DNA from: Hydractinia symbiolongicarpus
Lineage: Eukaryota > Cnidaria > Hydrozoa > Anthoathecata > Hydractiniidae
Length of the DNA: 64,000 nt
Assembly (NCBI RefSeq): GCF_029227915.1
Contig: NC_079877.1
Location: 28,111,851-28,175,850, forward strand
Direction: 5' to 3'
This document shows positions 13,654 through 26,661 of the stretch, in pieces; positions within the stretch are counted from its first letter, which is position 1, and the number at the start of each line of letters is the position of its first letter. Position numbers and translations under genes: made by a program. A model generated the notes under the pieces. The model did not search any database and was not told the DNA's origin. It was given only the letters and a program-made list of their open reading frames with translations.

Positions 13654-15624
13654 CTATTCAGCTTTTTTCTTCTTCCTGTCTACAGCAACATCCCAGTAGT
13701 AGAAGATCTGAGCAAGGATGACACAATTCAATAAGCAAGTAACAGCAAATTGAGAAATCATAAACACGTCCCCAGTCTCTTGAACTGAAGTGAAAACGCG
13801 TGCCAAACTTCCAGCCGCCAAGAGGACTTGTGTTATCAAAGATAACTGACCGGTATGACCATTTGAAAAATTGGTCCAAATTTGCAAGAACTAAGAAGTT
13901 AAAAAACATTCAGTAACTATTTACAGCCTGTTATATATGAAAAGAAGTAGGTTTTCGAAGACTGAAGGAAGTTTTAATGCTTTTTGTTAAAAAAGTGGGT
14001 GTGGCCTCCTCGTAGTCTTGAGAAAGGTCTTATTCATTTACCAATCAGTTTACTAAACTATAAACCTTTAAAAAAGTTCAAACATTAAAAATTCCTGAAA
14101 CAAATATCCAAACCTCAGAGCTGAAACAAACACAAACTAAACTGTCTTACTCTGCTAGCTGCTACGATAAATACTGTAAAATTTTGAAGCTTAGTTACAA
14201 TTTCGTCAGGTGTGAATGATGACGACAGAAGAGTTGAAACACCAATATAAACAGGTGGAAATAACACAATAGCTATGTAATTTCTTGCATAAAAGAATAT
14301 CAGAATCATAAGGATCAAGTCTTGAATGCCAATAAACAGAGATTCACCCCATGAACTAAAGAAATATAGTAACAAATAATATTTTCCTACAATCAACCCT
14401 CCAAAAAGCACACAAAAATAAAGCACTACAGTATTCTTACCTGAACGGAAATTTTTGCTTGACAGCGTAAGCCACTCCAAACATAATGGCAGTCATTTCC
14501 GCAAACAGGGATAAAACACTAACTCCGACGCCACTTTTAGCTTGAACAAGTTTAATAATTTGCGGGATTTTCACTAAACGAGCAATGTCGATTATCAAGA
14601 TTAAAAAAGACAAAGGGTAAATTTGTGGGTAAAATAGGATAAAATATTTTCTGCCTATTCAGCAAAAAATATGCCACAATTTTGACAAAAAATACTTTTT
14701 GAATGCAGATTTATAAAAAATGCAACATTCTTTTCTTTCAAGAAAAAAATATTTACTGCTTTTTATGGAATCTGATGAATTTAAATTGGCTTTAAAATAT
14801 TTAAAAGCCACAAAAGTAAGAATAATAATATACAACATTTTAAAGGTTTTGTATTTGAATATTCTTAAATTTTGATCATTTTGATTTAAAAAAGATGATT
14901 TAGTCCACAAAAAAAGCGATATGGATGTATATATATATGTAATTCAAAATAAGGACAAAAGCCTAGTTTTGATATTGATAATTCATATACACAGTCCACA
15001 CATCTAAACCTAAACTTATAATATTTAAAGCAAATTTGAAATTAAAACTTTATTTGATGTCGAGGCAGTGTAGTTCAGAATGTTTGCAAGCTGAAATTTG
15101 TCACTTAAAAGAAAATGTTCAAGACAAAAAAACTTTATAAATCCTATTGTAACTTTTCAACATGTTTATCAACCTAAAATGCTTCTGTTCTGCTTTTTAA
15201 TTATAATTCAACTTTCAACAAAAGTATAAATATTTATTCGAACAAATAAAAAAGATTTTTTATTTTATTTTTATTTTTAAGAGAGCTTTTACGTTACAGC
15301 TTTAGAAGTAAAAGAACATTGAACAATGCTGATACAGCCTGAGATAAAACAAACTGATGAACTACTACTTTACCTAAAATAGCACCAAGTATGATGCCAT
15401 AACCCAAACCTTTGCTGAGCGTCATCTTTAAACAAGGAACTAAAACAAAAACAACAACCAAAGATGAAATAAATTTATGTGATGCAGTGTTAGTTATATC
15501 ATACAGTTAAAAAAATAAACTTACCATCAAAAAAATTAAACTTGATGAAAAATTCATCATGACATTTTTCAGACATAAACAACAACACCAATGGAGTAAA
15601 GAAGTAAACAATCTGTGTTGCCAT
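13654..15624 (-). CDS. MPDU1: Mannose-P-dolichol utilization defect 1 protein, 5 exons
   Basis: Exons in coding order are 15525-15624, 15374-15439, 14441-14573, 14151-14355 and 13654-13890. All junctions are GT-AG and the frames join into 246 residues, close to the human 247. Matches to the remembered family include EKCHDEFF, PCLKMTLSKGLGYG, KIPQIIKLVQAKSG with the first PQ-loop at P59-Q60, FPFSSWGESLF, and NGHTGQLSLIT followed by GSLARVFTSVQETGD near the C-terminus. The tail is lysine-rich (DRKKKKAE), like the ER-retrieval tail of the family. MPDU1 is a multi-span ER membrane protein of the PQ-loop/MTP superfamily needed for use of dolichol-phosphate mannose and glucose in N-glycan, O-mannose and GPI-anchor synthesis. 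The start ATG at 15622-15624 follows an AG directly, with another acceptor-like TTTAG 17 nt upstream. Confidence 0.93.
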
Positions 15625-17371
15625 CTTAAGATTTTCTAATTCTAAATCGAAATTAAAAAATGTAAAAAGAAGAAAAAAGTATATCTTTAGAGAAGAATAT
15701 AAACTTTTGTGTATCTCAATTTTAGGGCTTCATTGTTTTCCATCCAGGATGAAACCTTTTTGCATGGTTTTCTGGATTAGTAACAAAAGATCAAGACAGG
15801 CTCAGAGCATGGAATGCAAAAGAAATGGTATAGAATCTAGTTAACAAGTCAGCCAACTAAGGTGTATTTGAGCAGCCTTTAGTTTTGGTGATTGGTAACA
15901 ATACACCACAGAAAACACAGCAAAATATTGTGAAATCAAAGAAAATAACTTTTGCGAAATTTTTTTGGCAAGATTTGACTTTCGCATAGGTGTTGATTAT
16001 TATTTGTACAAGGAAATCTTTTTGTTTGAGGAATAGCGTGCAAAGTTACCAATAAAAGCCCAAAATGGTAAAAAAACATGACTTTGAATAGATTCAAATA
16101 GATTTTTAATGAGTATTAAACAAAATGATATAAAATTTATCTTTACCGAACAAAAAAATTACAGAGTATAAAACAGTGAGAATAAACTTTCGCGAATCGC
16201 TATTTTTAACATATCTCTCAGGGCCTAACTGTTATGAAGGTTGCATATAAAATACTACCTAATGTAACTTTGCCTCATTTCCCACAGACATGTTTTCTCT
16301 TAACAATAACGTTTATTACTACGTTTCCTTGTATTTTCACTATAGCCAAAAATCTTTAAAGAATGACCAATAAGCAAAAATATACTTTGAAAAAGAACTT
16401 TTCAAAATTAACCTATCCAAACTCAACCTAAAGTCTTGTTAGTGCATAATAGATCAAAAATCAAAAAAATTTTTAGCAACATTAGAAAATATATTTGTTG
16501 TATGTTAGTGATATGTAAAAAATATCAAAGTTAGGTCATGTATGAATAGCCAGTGGTTTTGAAAATATTGGTGCATTATTTTCATTTTTAGACCTTCTTT
16601 GTTGTTTTTTTCAAAAATCACACACTTTAATGTTTTTGGAAGGAAAATGTTTTTTGAGGGATAAGGTTTTCAATTAGCTTCTGCCAGAAACACTATCTTT
16701 TCTTTCAATAATGTACACCGGCAACGCAAGTTCTGCATTCATAACACTGTTGTTTGTGTGTGTCTTTGAGAAACTTACAGTACAACATGAAAACAGTTTT
16801 TTGTGTCAAACATAAATGTTTTGATAGAATCCAACTTTTCCTAGATTCCATTAATGTTTTGGTGTAAGATCTTCAAACCTCTCTTTACTGCAAAAAAAGA
16901 CATCGGACGGGCAAAAGAATTGACAATTTTTTTGCTTTTTCTGGCTGAGAACACTCACTGCAATAAAAATTTTCTAAATTCCCATCAAGTTTATCAGCAT
17001 GGGAGATGTAAAACATTTCCACATGTAACACATATGGAAAAGTTTGATTCTGTCTGAAGTTTGTTTTCTACAGCCATACAAAATACCACAGTTAAAAACC
17101 ATAAAAATACAAGCAAGAAACACGAGTAGTGAAAACACGTTACACACATCTATTCATGCCACTATCTTTCATCAGACTGAAAAAGTAACAAAAACCTAAA
17201 AACTTTTACTTTAAACCTGTTGGATTTGGTTATTTTGGGTAAAAAGTGTGTACCACCACCACCAGTGCTACGAGTCACCATTCCGAAAAATAATGCAATG
17301 GAGGGATGCCTTTTAAATTATGGACTGTGTAGCACTGTGTAGAAATAACATATTTCTGTCTTCTGATCTAA
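15625..17371. other. Intergenic region upstream of MPDU1
   Basis: Non-coding AT-rich sequence. TTCGCG-type words recur near 15950 and 16190, as they do elsewhere in the window. No supported gene; the frame 16854-17057 (+) has no recognisable content. Confidence 0.4.
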
Positions 17372-18178
17372 TGGCGCCATAGATTAGTGGCTATAGTTCT
17401 TGTACTCTGTGCGGGAAACAGGGGTTTGTTTCCTCTTGACGGCGATTCAACATGGGCGAGTGAATGTTACCATAGCCCCGGGTTAACACAAGCCATGTGA
17501 GGGAAATTGGGGAGATGGCTCCATGTGTGGGTCCTTGGATGTTGCTGGGAGTTGTCTAGTAGAGCACGGGCCTTAATTGGGTCTGCGTAGGGCCACCCTC
17601 ACAAATATAATTGGTTAGCATCACCCGACCGACTCACTTTGAAGGGCGAAAGCCGAGTCGGGGAGTCAGCAAATTTGTAAAAAAGAAACCAAACAATCCA
17701 CGAACAATCTTCAACACGCAACAAAATCCACCATTTACCTTTTCAGCGGTCCTCCGAATTACGGTTGTTACGTCCGAATGTTATTTCGATAGGGCACTGC
17801 GCTGCGCTACTAAGTGCTATACTTTCCTGCTTTGCATTTATATGCCATACAAGCGAAAACCATGGAAATAACATTGACTGACAATAATCAAACTTGAAAT
17901 GGAAGCTAAAAACACAGCTGGCGTACATTTAAAACGAATAACAAAACATGTCTGCGAAATATAATATTTTTATCCGACCGACCAACCGACTCACTTTTGT
18001 TATTAGAAACGACGCTAACCAATTATATTTTCAATGGTTAGACGGTGGGCAAATAAGCATTAAATACTCTAGGACTCTCCATCTAAGCCATGGTCCCTCC
18101 TTGAAATAATAGACAGGGTATATCCCTTGATATTGGTGAGGCTAGCCATGTAAAATATGCACATCTATCTATCTATCT
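17372..18178 (+). mobile_element. tRNA-derived SINE, copy 1, interrupted by a TIR element
   Basis: The 5' part (17372-17590) begins GGCGCC and carries a tRNA-like promoter: an A-box-like TAGATTAGTGG and a degenerate B box (GGGTTTGTTTCC here, GGTTCGATTTC in the intact copy at 44178-44530). The 3' part resumes near 18051 with AAATAAGCATTAAATACTCT and ends in a short ATCT repeat at about 18165-18178. In the intact copy both parts are adjacent, so about 460 bp has been inserted here. Length without the insert is about 350 bp. Confidence 0.8.
17591..18050. mobile_element. Non-autonomous TIR element nested in the SINE
   Basis: The insert is bounded by imperfect inverted repeats: the left end contains GCCACCCTC then AATATAATTGGTTAGCATC, and the right end is the reverse of GCCCACCGTC then AATATAATTGGTTAGCGTC. 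Its limits follow from comparison with the uninterrupted SINE copy. A target duplication is not clear. The open frame 17611-17871 inside it is not a credible protein. Superfamily unknown. Confidence 0.65.
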
Positions 18179-18602
18179 TCTAGCTATATGCCACACACCC
18201 CACACTTTGGGATAAACAAGTCACTATCATTGATAATCCAGTAACCGTGCGAGGGATCATAAAAATATAGTTCCAGAGTATGAGACTCAGTTTTAACTAG
18301 CTCAGCATTTGTTCAGCCTTTCTGAAGGAATCTACCCAACATATTTAGTTAGCTATATGGCAATAAACATTGTGTAGCAACCAGACAATAAAATAATCCA
18401 GGCCACGTTCACCGTCAACTACCGTCAACCCTAATTAAAAAATGCTGAGTGTGCAAAGTTAGTTTGAGCTCTTCCCCGGTTTTTCACTGTACAAAGGGGG
18501 AGAGTATGTTTATCTGCTGCAACAAGATGGCTACTTCCAAAAAATGCATGCTGCATTGCTTCATTGCGTTTAAGTTTTAACACATTGAATGTCTTATTTA
18601 CA
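18179..18602. other. Upstream region of the small 82-residue gene
   Basis: About 420 bp with no recognisable repeat. It lies between the SINE tail and the ATG at 18603 and should include the promoter of that gene; no core promoter element is obvious. Confidence 0.35.
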
Positions 18603-19387
18603 ATGGAGAAAATACTCGCCTTAATTGCCCTATCCTTTGGTAAAAAAGCTACAGTTTATGCTATTGGGAGGGTAAGTCCGAAATACTTTTTTATTTCTAA
18701 ATTTATACAACCAGCACTTCCAGCCAGTTAGCTAGCTAGAAAAGAGAAGAAGTTAACAGGACTCACTCCCTGTGTTGTCAAATCAAAAAAACTGTAACAG
18801 AAGTTTGGAAAAGTTTCACATATATAGCTTAAAAAGATTTGCATGTATTCCTTAAAAACTCTCATAATCAGGGTCATCATTTAGCCCTGTCAAATTGTAG
18901 TCATTTTTTAACAGTTATTTTAAAAAGCACATTAAGAATTAAGTAAGGTGAAAATTTTTATGGAAACTAATTTCCCTGAATAAGGTATGGAAAATAAAAG
19001 CACATCCTATGAAACAGTTTACATTAGAATACCAAATTTAGTTCTCCATTAAAAAATAATTTCTAAACTCTGGTAAAACTAATCCCCTGCTTTTTATTTA
19101 GACATATGGATTTCCAAGGGTATATCGACGATTTATAGAATTTAATCACAGTAGGACAACCAATAAAGACAAGTTACGAAATAGAGCAAACTTCATGAAA
19201 AGTTTATTTCGATTCCCAAATAAAATTGCTTCAAGATTTAGGTATATAATCTGCTTTTTGATTTCTTGCAGTTCTTTTATCAAGAAAAAGTGTCTTTACA
19301 GAAAATTATTATATCTTGCAGGAGTATAATAAAATTTGTATTTTTAGGCCACCAGAACCACCAACTCCACCAACTGCACCAACTTAA
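18603..19387 (+). CDS. Unrecognised small basic protein, 82 residues, 3 exons
   Basis: Exons 18603-18671, 19102-19241 and 19348-19387 join at gtaagt/tag and gtatat/tag sites in consistent phase. The protein starts MEKILALIALSFGKKATVYA, giving a short hydrophobic N-terminus with an embedded KK. A conserved-looking Arg/Phe/Tyr-rich middle follows (TYGFPRVYRRFIEFNHSR, then FMKSLFRFPNKIASRFR). It ends in PPEPPTPPTAPT. The hydrophobic start and basic body would suit a mitochondrial or membrane-associated protein, but that is inference. AATAAA at 19386-19391 overlaps the stop codon, so the 3' UTR would be very short. I do not recognise the family. The three compatible splice junctions are the main reason to believe it. 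Confidence 0.6.
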
Positions 19388-19391
19388 TAAA

Positions 19392-21307
19392 TATATACTG
19401 GAATTGTATAGAAGTATTTCAGTGATTTATAGTTGCACCATTGTAGGACTTGCTGATTCAGTTGTTGAAATGTTGTTAAGGCTGTCAACAAAAGAACAGT
19501 TTGGATATGCTGATTAAAGGAAGTTTATTGTAATTTTTTGATACATCTGGCTTATTTAAAAAAAATGAACTTTCCAGCTGTCAGTTACTGTCTGTATCAC
19601 TTACTTTAGAATCAATAACTTTTAAGAGCTTCTTTGATTAATTCTGGTTTATGTACTACAAACTGCATTGTCTCCCAGGGCTTGTTAAGTGTCTTAAAAA
19701 AGCGGAGGACTCTTTCTCACAACATTGTGTTTGATGAAAACAAATTTTATTGCTTTGTTTTTTTTGTGTTTTTGTTGTGAGTATTTTATTTTCACAACGA
19801 AAAAATATTAAATCTTCCAGTAATTTTCATGCGTAACAAATTACGTGAAATCGTGCATAAACCTAACTGCGCGAAAATAGTCCGCTAGAACTCGCAAAAG
19901 TTGAATTCGAGATCTCAAAAAAATTTAGAATTGTCCAAAGAAATGTCCACCGCAATCAGTTTCTTCGAAACTGTATCAAAAATTGCACTCGATCATATAT
20001 GCTTTTTTATGAGCAAGTGAAAATTTGAAATGAGACCGGATGGGATATGCTTGTGCTAAACACACAGTCAGACTTACTGGAGAAACAAATTAAAAACTTA
20101 AACTTTGCGTTATAAGCTGTACGGTGAAACGCTATTGTTTTAGCTTTAAAAAAACAACCACAACACTAAAGGCGCGATTACGCCAAGCTTAGATAGTGTA
20201 GTGGTTTTCATTAAGCTTCTTGACTCCTAAATAAAATACCCATGCAGGGTTCCCACGCCTCCTCATAACTCCTCAAATTTAAAGGTCTTAATTCACCTCA
20301 AATAAAATACCCAGGAAATATATACCCATAACATAGGAAAACCACATGATCAAATTTGTCGAATTTAATCAATCGAAGAAATGGATCGCGCATCGTCCGC
20401 TTTTTCCTTTAAAATTACTTTATATTTAACGGTCTTGCTCGTGAGACTTACTATATTCCTTGGATCAAAATATTAACACGCGGGAAACTGCATGTAACCT
20501 CTGCTCAAATATCACGTGTGTCGAGGTATGTTGTGAAAATAAACACATACATTTTCACAGATGGTTATTTTTTAAGAAAAAGGAATTTACGCGGGTTATT
20601 ATCAGCCTTTCTGAAAATCTTATTTATGGGGCATTTGAAATATATGTCCCAAAGGCGGGGAACGATTTTGAAAGAACAAGGGGAGGAGGTCTACTTATTT
20701 TCGGTACGCTCGTTTTTGTGAAAATGAATTTGTCTTCTACTTTCCTGTTTAATTGATTGGTTATGCAATAATAAATTTATTAAGCTTTAGGTATTAATTG
20801 GAAATGCAAACAAACCCTCACAGGGATGTCACTTTTTTATTTTTGTAGAGAGGACTCTTCCTCTAAAGTGCATTCAGAGGAACTATGCCTAAAGCGAATT
20901 TGAGCGACAAGGGGGGAGGCGGTCAAAAATGGCCCCTTCGTTATGGCTCGTTAGCATTACTTTTAATTTATTAGCAGATGAGGGGCGGGGAGCAAAGTTG
21001 CAGGTCTTAACAAAGAAAACAAAACCGTCAACTAAAAGTGCATAGGTGTATCCACATTTGACTGGACAGACACGCAGCATGCTTGCGACAAAGATGTAAT
21101 TTTGATACACTTAGAATTAGGCGTGGTAAGTGACTACTTAGAATTAGGCGTGGTAAGTTACTTCTTAGAATTAGGCGTGGTAAGTAAATGTAGAGTTCTC
21201 AACCGGGGATAAAAGATAAAGAAGAAGAAAAAATACATTTTTCCAAATATACAATATAATAAATATATAATAAAATATACAAAATATATACATTCAATGG
21301 AAGCTCG
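19392..21307. other. Intergenic region between convergent small gene and CCDC15-like gene
   Basis: No gene supported. Open frames at 20460-20756, 20518-20721 (+) and 20889-21110 (-) overlap, lack splice context and match nothing I know. Contains the 27-bp tandem repeat listed separately. Confidence 0.4.
21110..21186 (+). repeat. 27-bp tandem repeat, nearly 3 copies
   Basis: CTTAGAATTAGGCGTGGTAA recurs at 21110, 21137 and 21164 with spacing of exactly 27 bp. Only the few bases between the cores vary. It lies about 120 bp past the last exon of the CCDC15-like gene. Confidence 0.9.
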
Positions 21308-24300
21308 TTACCGACTATTTGCCAATGCTGCCGTCAATGCATTCACATAAGCTATAAGATACAAGACCGAGGTTATACCAAAATGGCAAAGATTGTCTTA
21401 GCGAATTTATTTATTCCGAATTTCATATTATGATATATAGTTGCGAAAATAAGGAATTCGCTAAAATTGCAATTCCCGACAGAAATAAGATTTTTTTGAC
21501 ATAGCAAGAAAATACAAACAGATTAATAAGAGATTTATTTTTCTAAGCTATCATTAAATTTTCAGACTGGTTGACCTTTAGATAGACAAATAGATGAAAA
21601 ACGAACCAACCTTTGGGATTTTTGTGAAATTTACAATTATTTGCGCATGTGGTAGGGTGAGCATCCCATATGGATGGTCCGCACTGACATAATGGTGCGA
21701 TTGCTACACGACTCATTTTTATCCTTTCTTTTGCAACTTCACGAAGAGCATTGATGTATCTAACACAAAAATGATACTGATGCAGAGACACAATGATAAA
21801 ACAACGATTTTGGTTAGAACTAATGTAAAAGATTGATCAAAAAGAAGTTCGGGTGGCTTTTTTTTGATTCAATTAAGAATTGTTAAAAATGTTGCACAAC
21901 AAATATTGCATATGGAATATTTTTGATACAACTTTGTATAAAAATCGCATTGATGGCTAAGTTCAGAAAAAAACTGTTGTTGTATCGTTGACTGGAATTA
22001 TTTATGGTTTATGGCGGGTTTTGTGCACGACTTTGACGGTATATCGGAAAAAAAACTCTTAAGTGGAGGATCAACTTTACAAACATAAATCCAAATGCTT
22101 TTGTTTTGATTTAAACTCGGTTGTTTTGGTTGTTCCCTATCATAAAAATACCTGTATATTTCTCTCTCTTTGAGTTTATTTTTCACGGGTTGCCTTTCCT
22201 CATCGTCCTAATTAAATAAAATCATCGAATAAGTCAACAATACAGCAGCACACGTTACTAAGCTACAATCCTGCGCAAGATCAGTAAATTTTAAAATTTG
22301 TTCCCACAAGTAATATCGAACACTAATGTAAAGTACTGTGCACTTGTCAACGTTTACGGCAGACTACAGACCTTAAAAGATAAAACAGAGCTGTGTGTCA
22401 CCATTTCCTTTTATTCCGCCATGTTAAAAAGTGCGGCAAGTACATTATGAATGCTGTTTGCCGACGCATGTTAGAAATAAGCAACTCATACTACAACCCA
22501 TCTCGGTTAAAAATTACTTTATTGCCGGAAATTTCCTCAACAAGAATATTTTGCAGATTCTCGTTATTTTTTCAAAATTCGCAAGATTAAATTTCGAGAA
22601 TATTAGTTTTTGCAAACTGCGAAAATATATTTCGCGATATTCTTATAAGTTATGTTTAATTCTTAGAAAACCTTGCTAATTATAGTTTTTATAAATCCCT
22701 AAATAAATCTTTAGGCGGGTATTATGTTTGAAAAGATATATTTTAACATTGAAATTATATAAAAAAGTACTTTTTTTCATTATCGATAAAACTTAAAGTT
22801 TAATCAACTGCGAAAAAAAATTCTCGCAAAATCAATTAAAATTTGCCAACCACAAAAAAGATAAAAATTCGCGAAGTTTTCGATAGTTATATAGTTAAAT
22901 AACCTACAACACCAAATATTCGACAGTACACCCTAGTTTTAAAAGCCTGTACATAGCTGTTATAGAGCTAGACTTATCAAACAAAACATCAATATATCTT
23001 ACCTCATCACAATAAGGATGTTGTTTATCATCAGTATAAAGTATTCTTTCTGTAAATTCTGTCACTCGTTCTTCAGCCATTTGTCTTTCTCTTTCTTTAG
23101 TAATCTTTACCCTGCAAAAATTAATAGTTTAAATTACTTACCGATATCCACTACAGTTTGCCTCCATCAACAAATACTATCGCTCTCAAGTGACTAATTT
23201 TTAGGAGGGTATCCCCAAGTGACAAATTATTGGGAGCGTCCCCAAGAAACTAATTATTGGGAGGGTGTCTTACTAACAAGGGAAGCCTTCTTCACCCTTA
23301 GTCTCTCAACAAGGCGTTCTTCAAATAGTAGTACACCTCGATGTTTACTACTATTTGGAGACTACACTTGGGTGTAGTCCACTCAATTTCAAGCTCTTAA
23401 TAAATAAGAATAAACCTTATTACCGTTCAATCAGCTTTTTGTGAGCCTGGCGTCTTCTTCTTTCTCGCACTTGTTCGCGTTCAATGTCCATAAAAATTTT
23501 GCGATATTTCCAATATTCAATTTTTTTCTATGAAAAAAACAACAACAACAACGCTATTTAAAGTGAATTTAAAGTGATAAAACCTTAAATCTTACGAACA
23601 CTTAACAAACTATAATACCAGCCGAAAAATTTAATTTCATAAAGGAAATAAGCTGCGACTTGAGGATATACGTACGGTAATATCTTTAAACTTCTAGACG
23701 ATAAGAAATCGTAGAAGTAGTAAGATTAAGAGGAAATGTGCAAATATGGTATTTTAATTAAAGGATTTCATTTTTCTTCTCTTCTTCATTGACGTAAAAT
23801 GTTAAATTATTTAAGTTATTTTTAATACATTGGTGTCAGCCTCGCATGAGTGCGCATCATTAAATTCTCCAGATTAAATAAGCGCCTTGGGGGTTCATAG
23901 AACCAGATACGATATGTAAGTGACTGAAAATACAAGGTTTGGCTTAAACTTATAGCTTAATATTTTTACATTTTTTCATGTATCTTTCACGACAACCACT
24001 GATTTGTTTTCACAAATACTAAGAAAATCAACGACATACTGAGAATACTGCTATACGTTTGCAGAGAATACTGCTATACGTTTGTTTCGTTACTGTTATA
24101 CGTATATCATAGGTTGATTAACCACATGCTTCACAACTTATCGCGTCAGGAGAAAAAATTCTGCAGAATTTTACGAAAAATCTAGAGGAGTTTTTACAGC
24201 ATTTTCTTTATAAAAAACTTTCACTTTAAGATAAAAAAATTGTAAATGAATAGTTCACGAAATGAAGTAAAATATGCTAAATTCCGTTTAATACATGGGT

Positions 24301-26585
24301 TGAACAGAACAAATTTATGTTCAGCTTCGTCACCTGTTTTTTTTCTTGTTCGGCCTGCTGTCCAAAGTTTACAGGATCATATATCAAGTTTCTTTGCAGT
24401 TCGCTAAGTTCAAAACGTTCTAAAGAAATTGTATCAAACATAACATCTTTGAGATTTTATTATTTCATCAAAAAAACAAACAAACACTAAACAACCCTGA
24501 GTAACATATTCAGATAGAAAGTATTTAGACAATAGGAATCTTATGAGAAAACGTTCCGTGGAATATTTTTTTTTAACATTGATTTTCAACTGTGAAGGGA
24601 ATTCCAACCTAAGCAGGTCACAAACTTTTCCTAATTTCCTTTGAGTGAAGCTGAAGTATAGCGTTGAGTTTCCGTCATTAAATTCGTCACAAAAACAAAC
24701 AAAAAATCATCTTTTGACAAACTTCAGAGAAGGTTAAAACAAAAATTCTTAAAATGATTAGAATCGGGGACATTAAGAGAGAATTTTTCAAAATCTTTGA
24801 AAACGCAACGGATATTTCCTTAAGAAAAATTGTTCCTAGTTCCTAATAGTTGTAAATCATGACATGTAAACAACGCGATTTCCCGATACATATTTTTTTT
24901 TTCAACTAAAAATCGGAATCAAAATACTCCGACTTACATTCAAACTTTAAAACTAATTGATTTTATAAAAGTTGTCTACAGACTTGGACATAATATTGAG
25001 TTTTTTCGTCATTTTTAAATAATAACAAAAGCTTCAACTAGTCAGTGCAAAGTTACTACTTTTGCACACAAGTAGGCCAGACAGCTCGCGTTTAAGATAT
25101 GCTAGTCTCATTCTCCAGCACGCCTGGACAACAAAATAATTCACGTAGGGGACTGCGAAACCCTAACATTTGTGAAAAATGGCCATGCTGAGGCCAGCGA
25201 CAATTGACATATTTAAACTCTGACAGTCCGAACATTAGTGCATAGATTGCATATCAAGCTGACAAATTTTTGAAAACTCCGGCTAAAATTGTTACTGAAC
25301 AGTGGCCAAAAAAATAAGGGTTTCAGCCTGGTTTTGCTTGCCACATTCAAAAAGAGCATGTAAAATTCATTATCGTTACCTTCAGGTATAGATTTATCAT
25401 CTCCACAACAAACCTTCTCTTCTTTCTTCGATTCCTTTTGCTCGCTCTCCTCCGCAAGACCTTTTTGTTCGTTCTCTTCTACTTCTTTTTTCTTGTTTTC
25501 GCTAACACATGATTTAATTGCATTGTCGCCGGTCCATGTATCTTGCAAGGCCCAGTTAACAACAGGTGGTTTTGCTGGAGGATGGATACTAATTGATGAA
25601 TCCTGGAATGTAAATAATTCTGATGAGAAAACACAAAAACGGAACTGTTTCAAAATTTACGCCCTAAGACCACACATATTAATATTGTTCTAAAAAGACA
25701 AAAAATCAAAAAAAATCATGGAAAGAACACCTACTTGCTTTACTGGAGATGTCCACAAACCACCAGGAAGACTCGTCTGAATATTATTAAGTAAAAAATA
25801 TTTTTATACAATAATTTTGGATTAAGTATCACCTTCGACTAATTGTAGGATCCATAGTTGAAATAAACGCAAATCTTGGGTGGGAAGTGTAGTGACACAT
25901 TAAGACAACATGGTCCTTATATTATGTTTGGTATCTTATCGGGGGAAAAAGGTGGCAAAGAGTGACCAAATTTTTGCTAAGTGAGTTTGCCAACCAACCA
26001 TTTTTGCTGATTTTTTATTTATTTTGTGAGTAATATTGCAGATTTATTTTATTTGACCAACATTTTCTGTCGAGTTTTTTTAATGACCACCATTTTTGTG
26101 TTTTTTTTTTTGGTCAATTTCATTTTTGTTTATTATTTACAATTTGATAAATATGAGACCATAACGGAAATAAAGAGAACAGGAATAATAAAACAACCTT
26201 TCGTCGCGCTTATTTTCTTTCTAAATTTTAATCAAACGAAAAAAAAACACTTGAATCTAAATTTAAAAACAAAGAGAAAATGTTCAAATGGAAGAAAAAG
26301 AAAAAATTATCATTGAAATAGACTGCTTATTATCGTCTTGTTCTTTTTATCGAAAGAAAAAAAAGCATTAAAAATTCCAACTTTCGTTGCCATTTTTCAT
26401 CTGGAGATTTGTCAGTAAAAAATTCAAAAATTTGAGTGAATAAATGTTGTTCCGTTTTTTATTTTTCAGTTAAGAATATATAATAAACTAGTCGTTAGCC
26501 CGTGGAAAATCCACAGGTTCGCCCGTCCTTTTTAGACCGCATTGCGTGCTTCTCGCTATTGCGCAGCTAAGCTACCATTTTGCGT

Positions 26586-26661
<76 letters not shown>

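Noticed and set aside
20176-20190. GATTACGCCAAGCTT, identical to 15 bp beside the pUC/M13 cloning site
   Set aside because: The flanking bases do not match vector on either side (vector continues GCATGC), so it is most likely a chance match rather than contamination.
20190-20260. Possible tRNA or tRNA-derived promoter (TAGTGTAGTGG with GGGTTCC 50 nt later)
   Set aside because: The A box fits but the B box is poor and no acceptor-stem pairing is seen. Not enough for a tRNA or a SINE call.
23316-23382. Intronic hairpins considered as a microRNA precursor
   Set aside because: Stems of about 13 and 8 bp are too short for a typical precursor.
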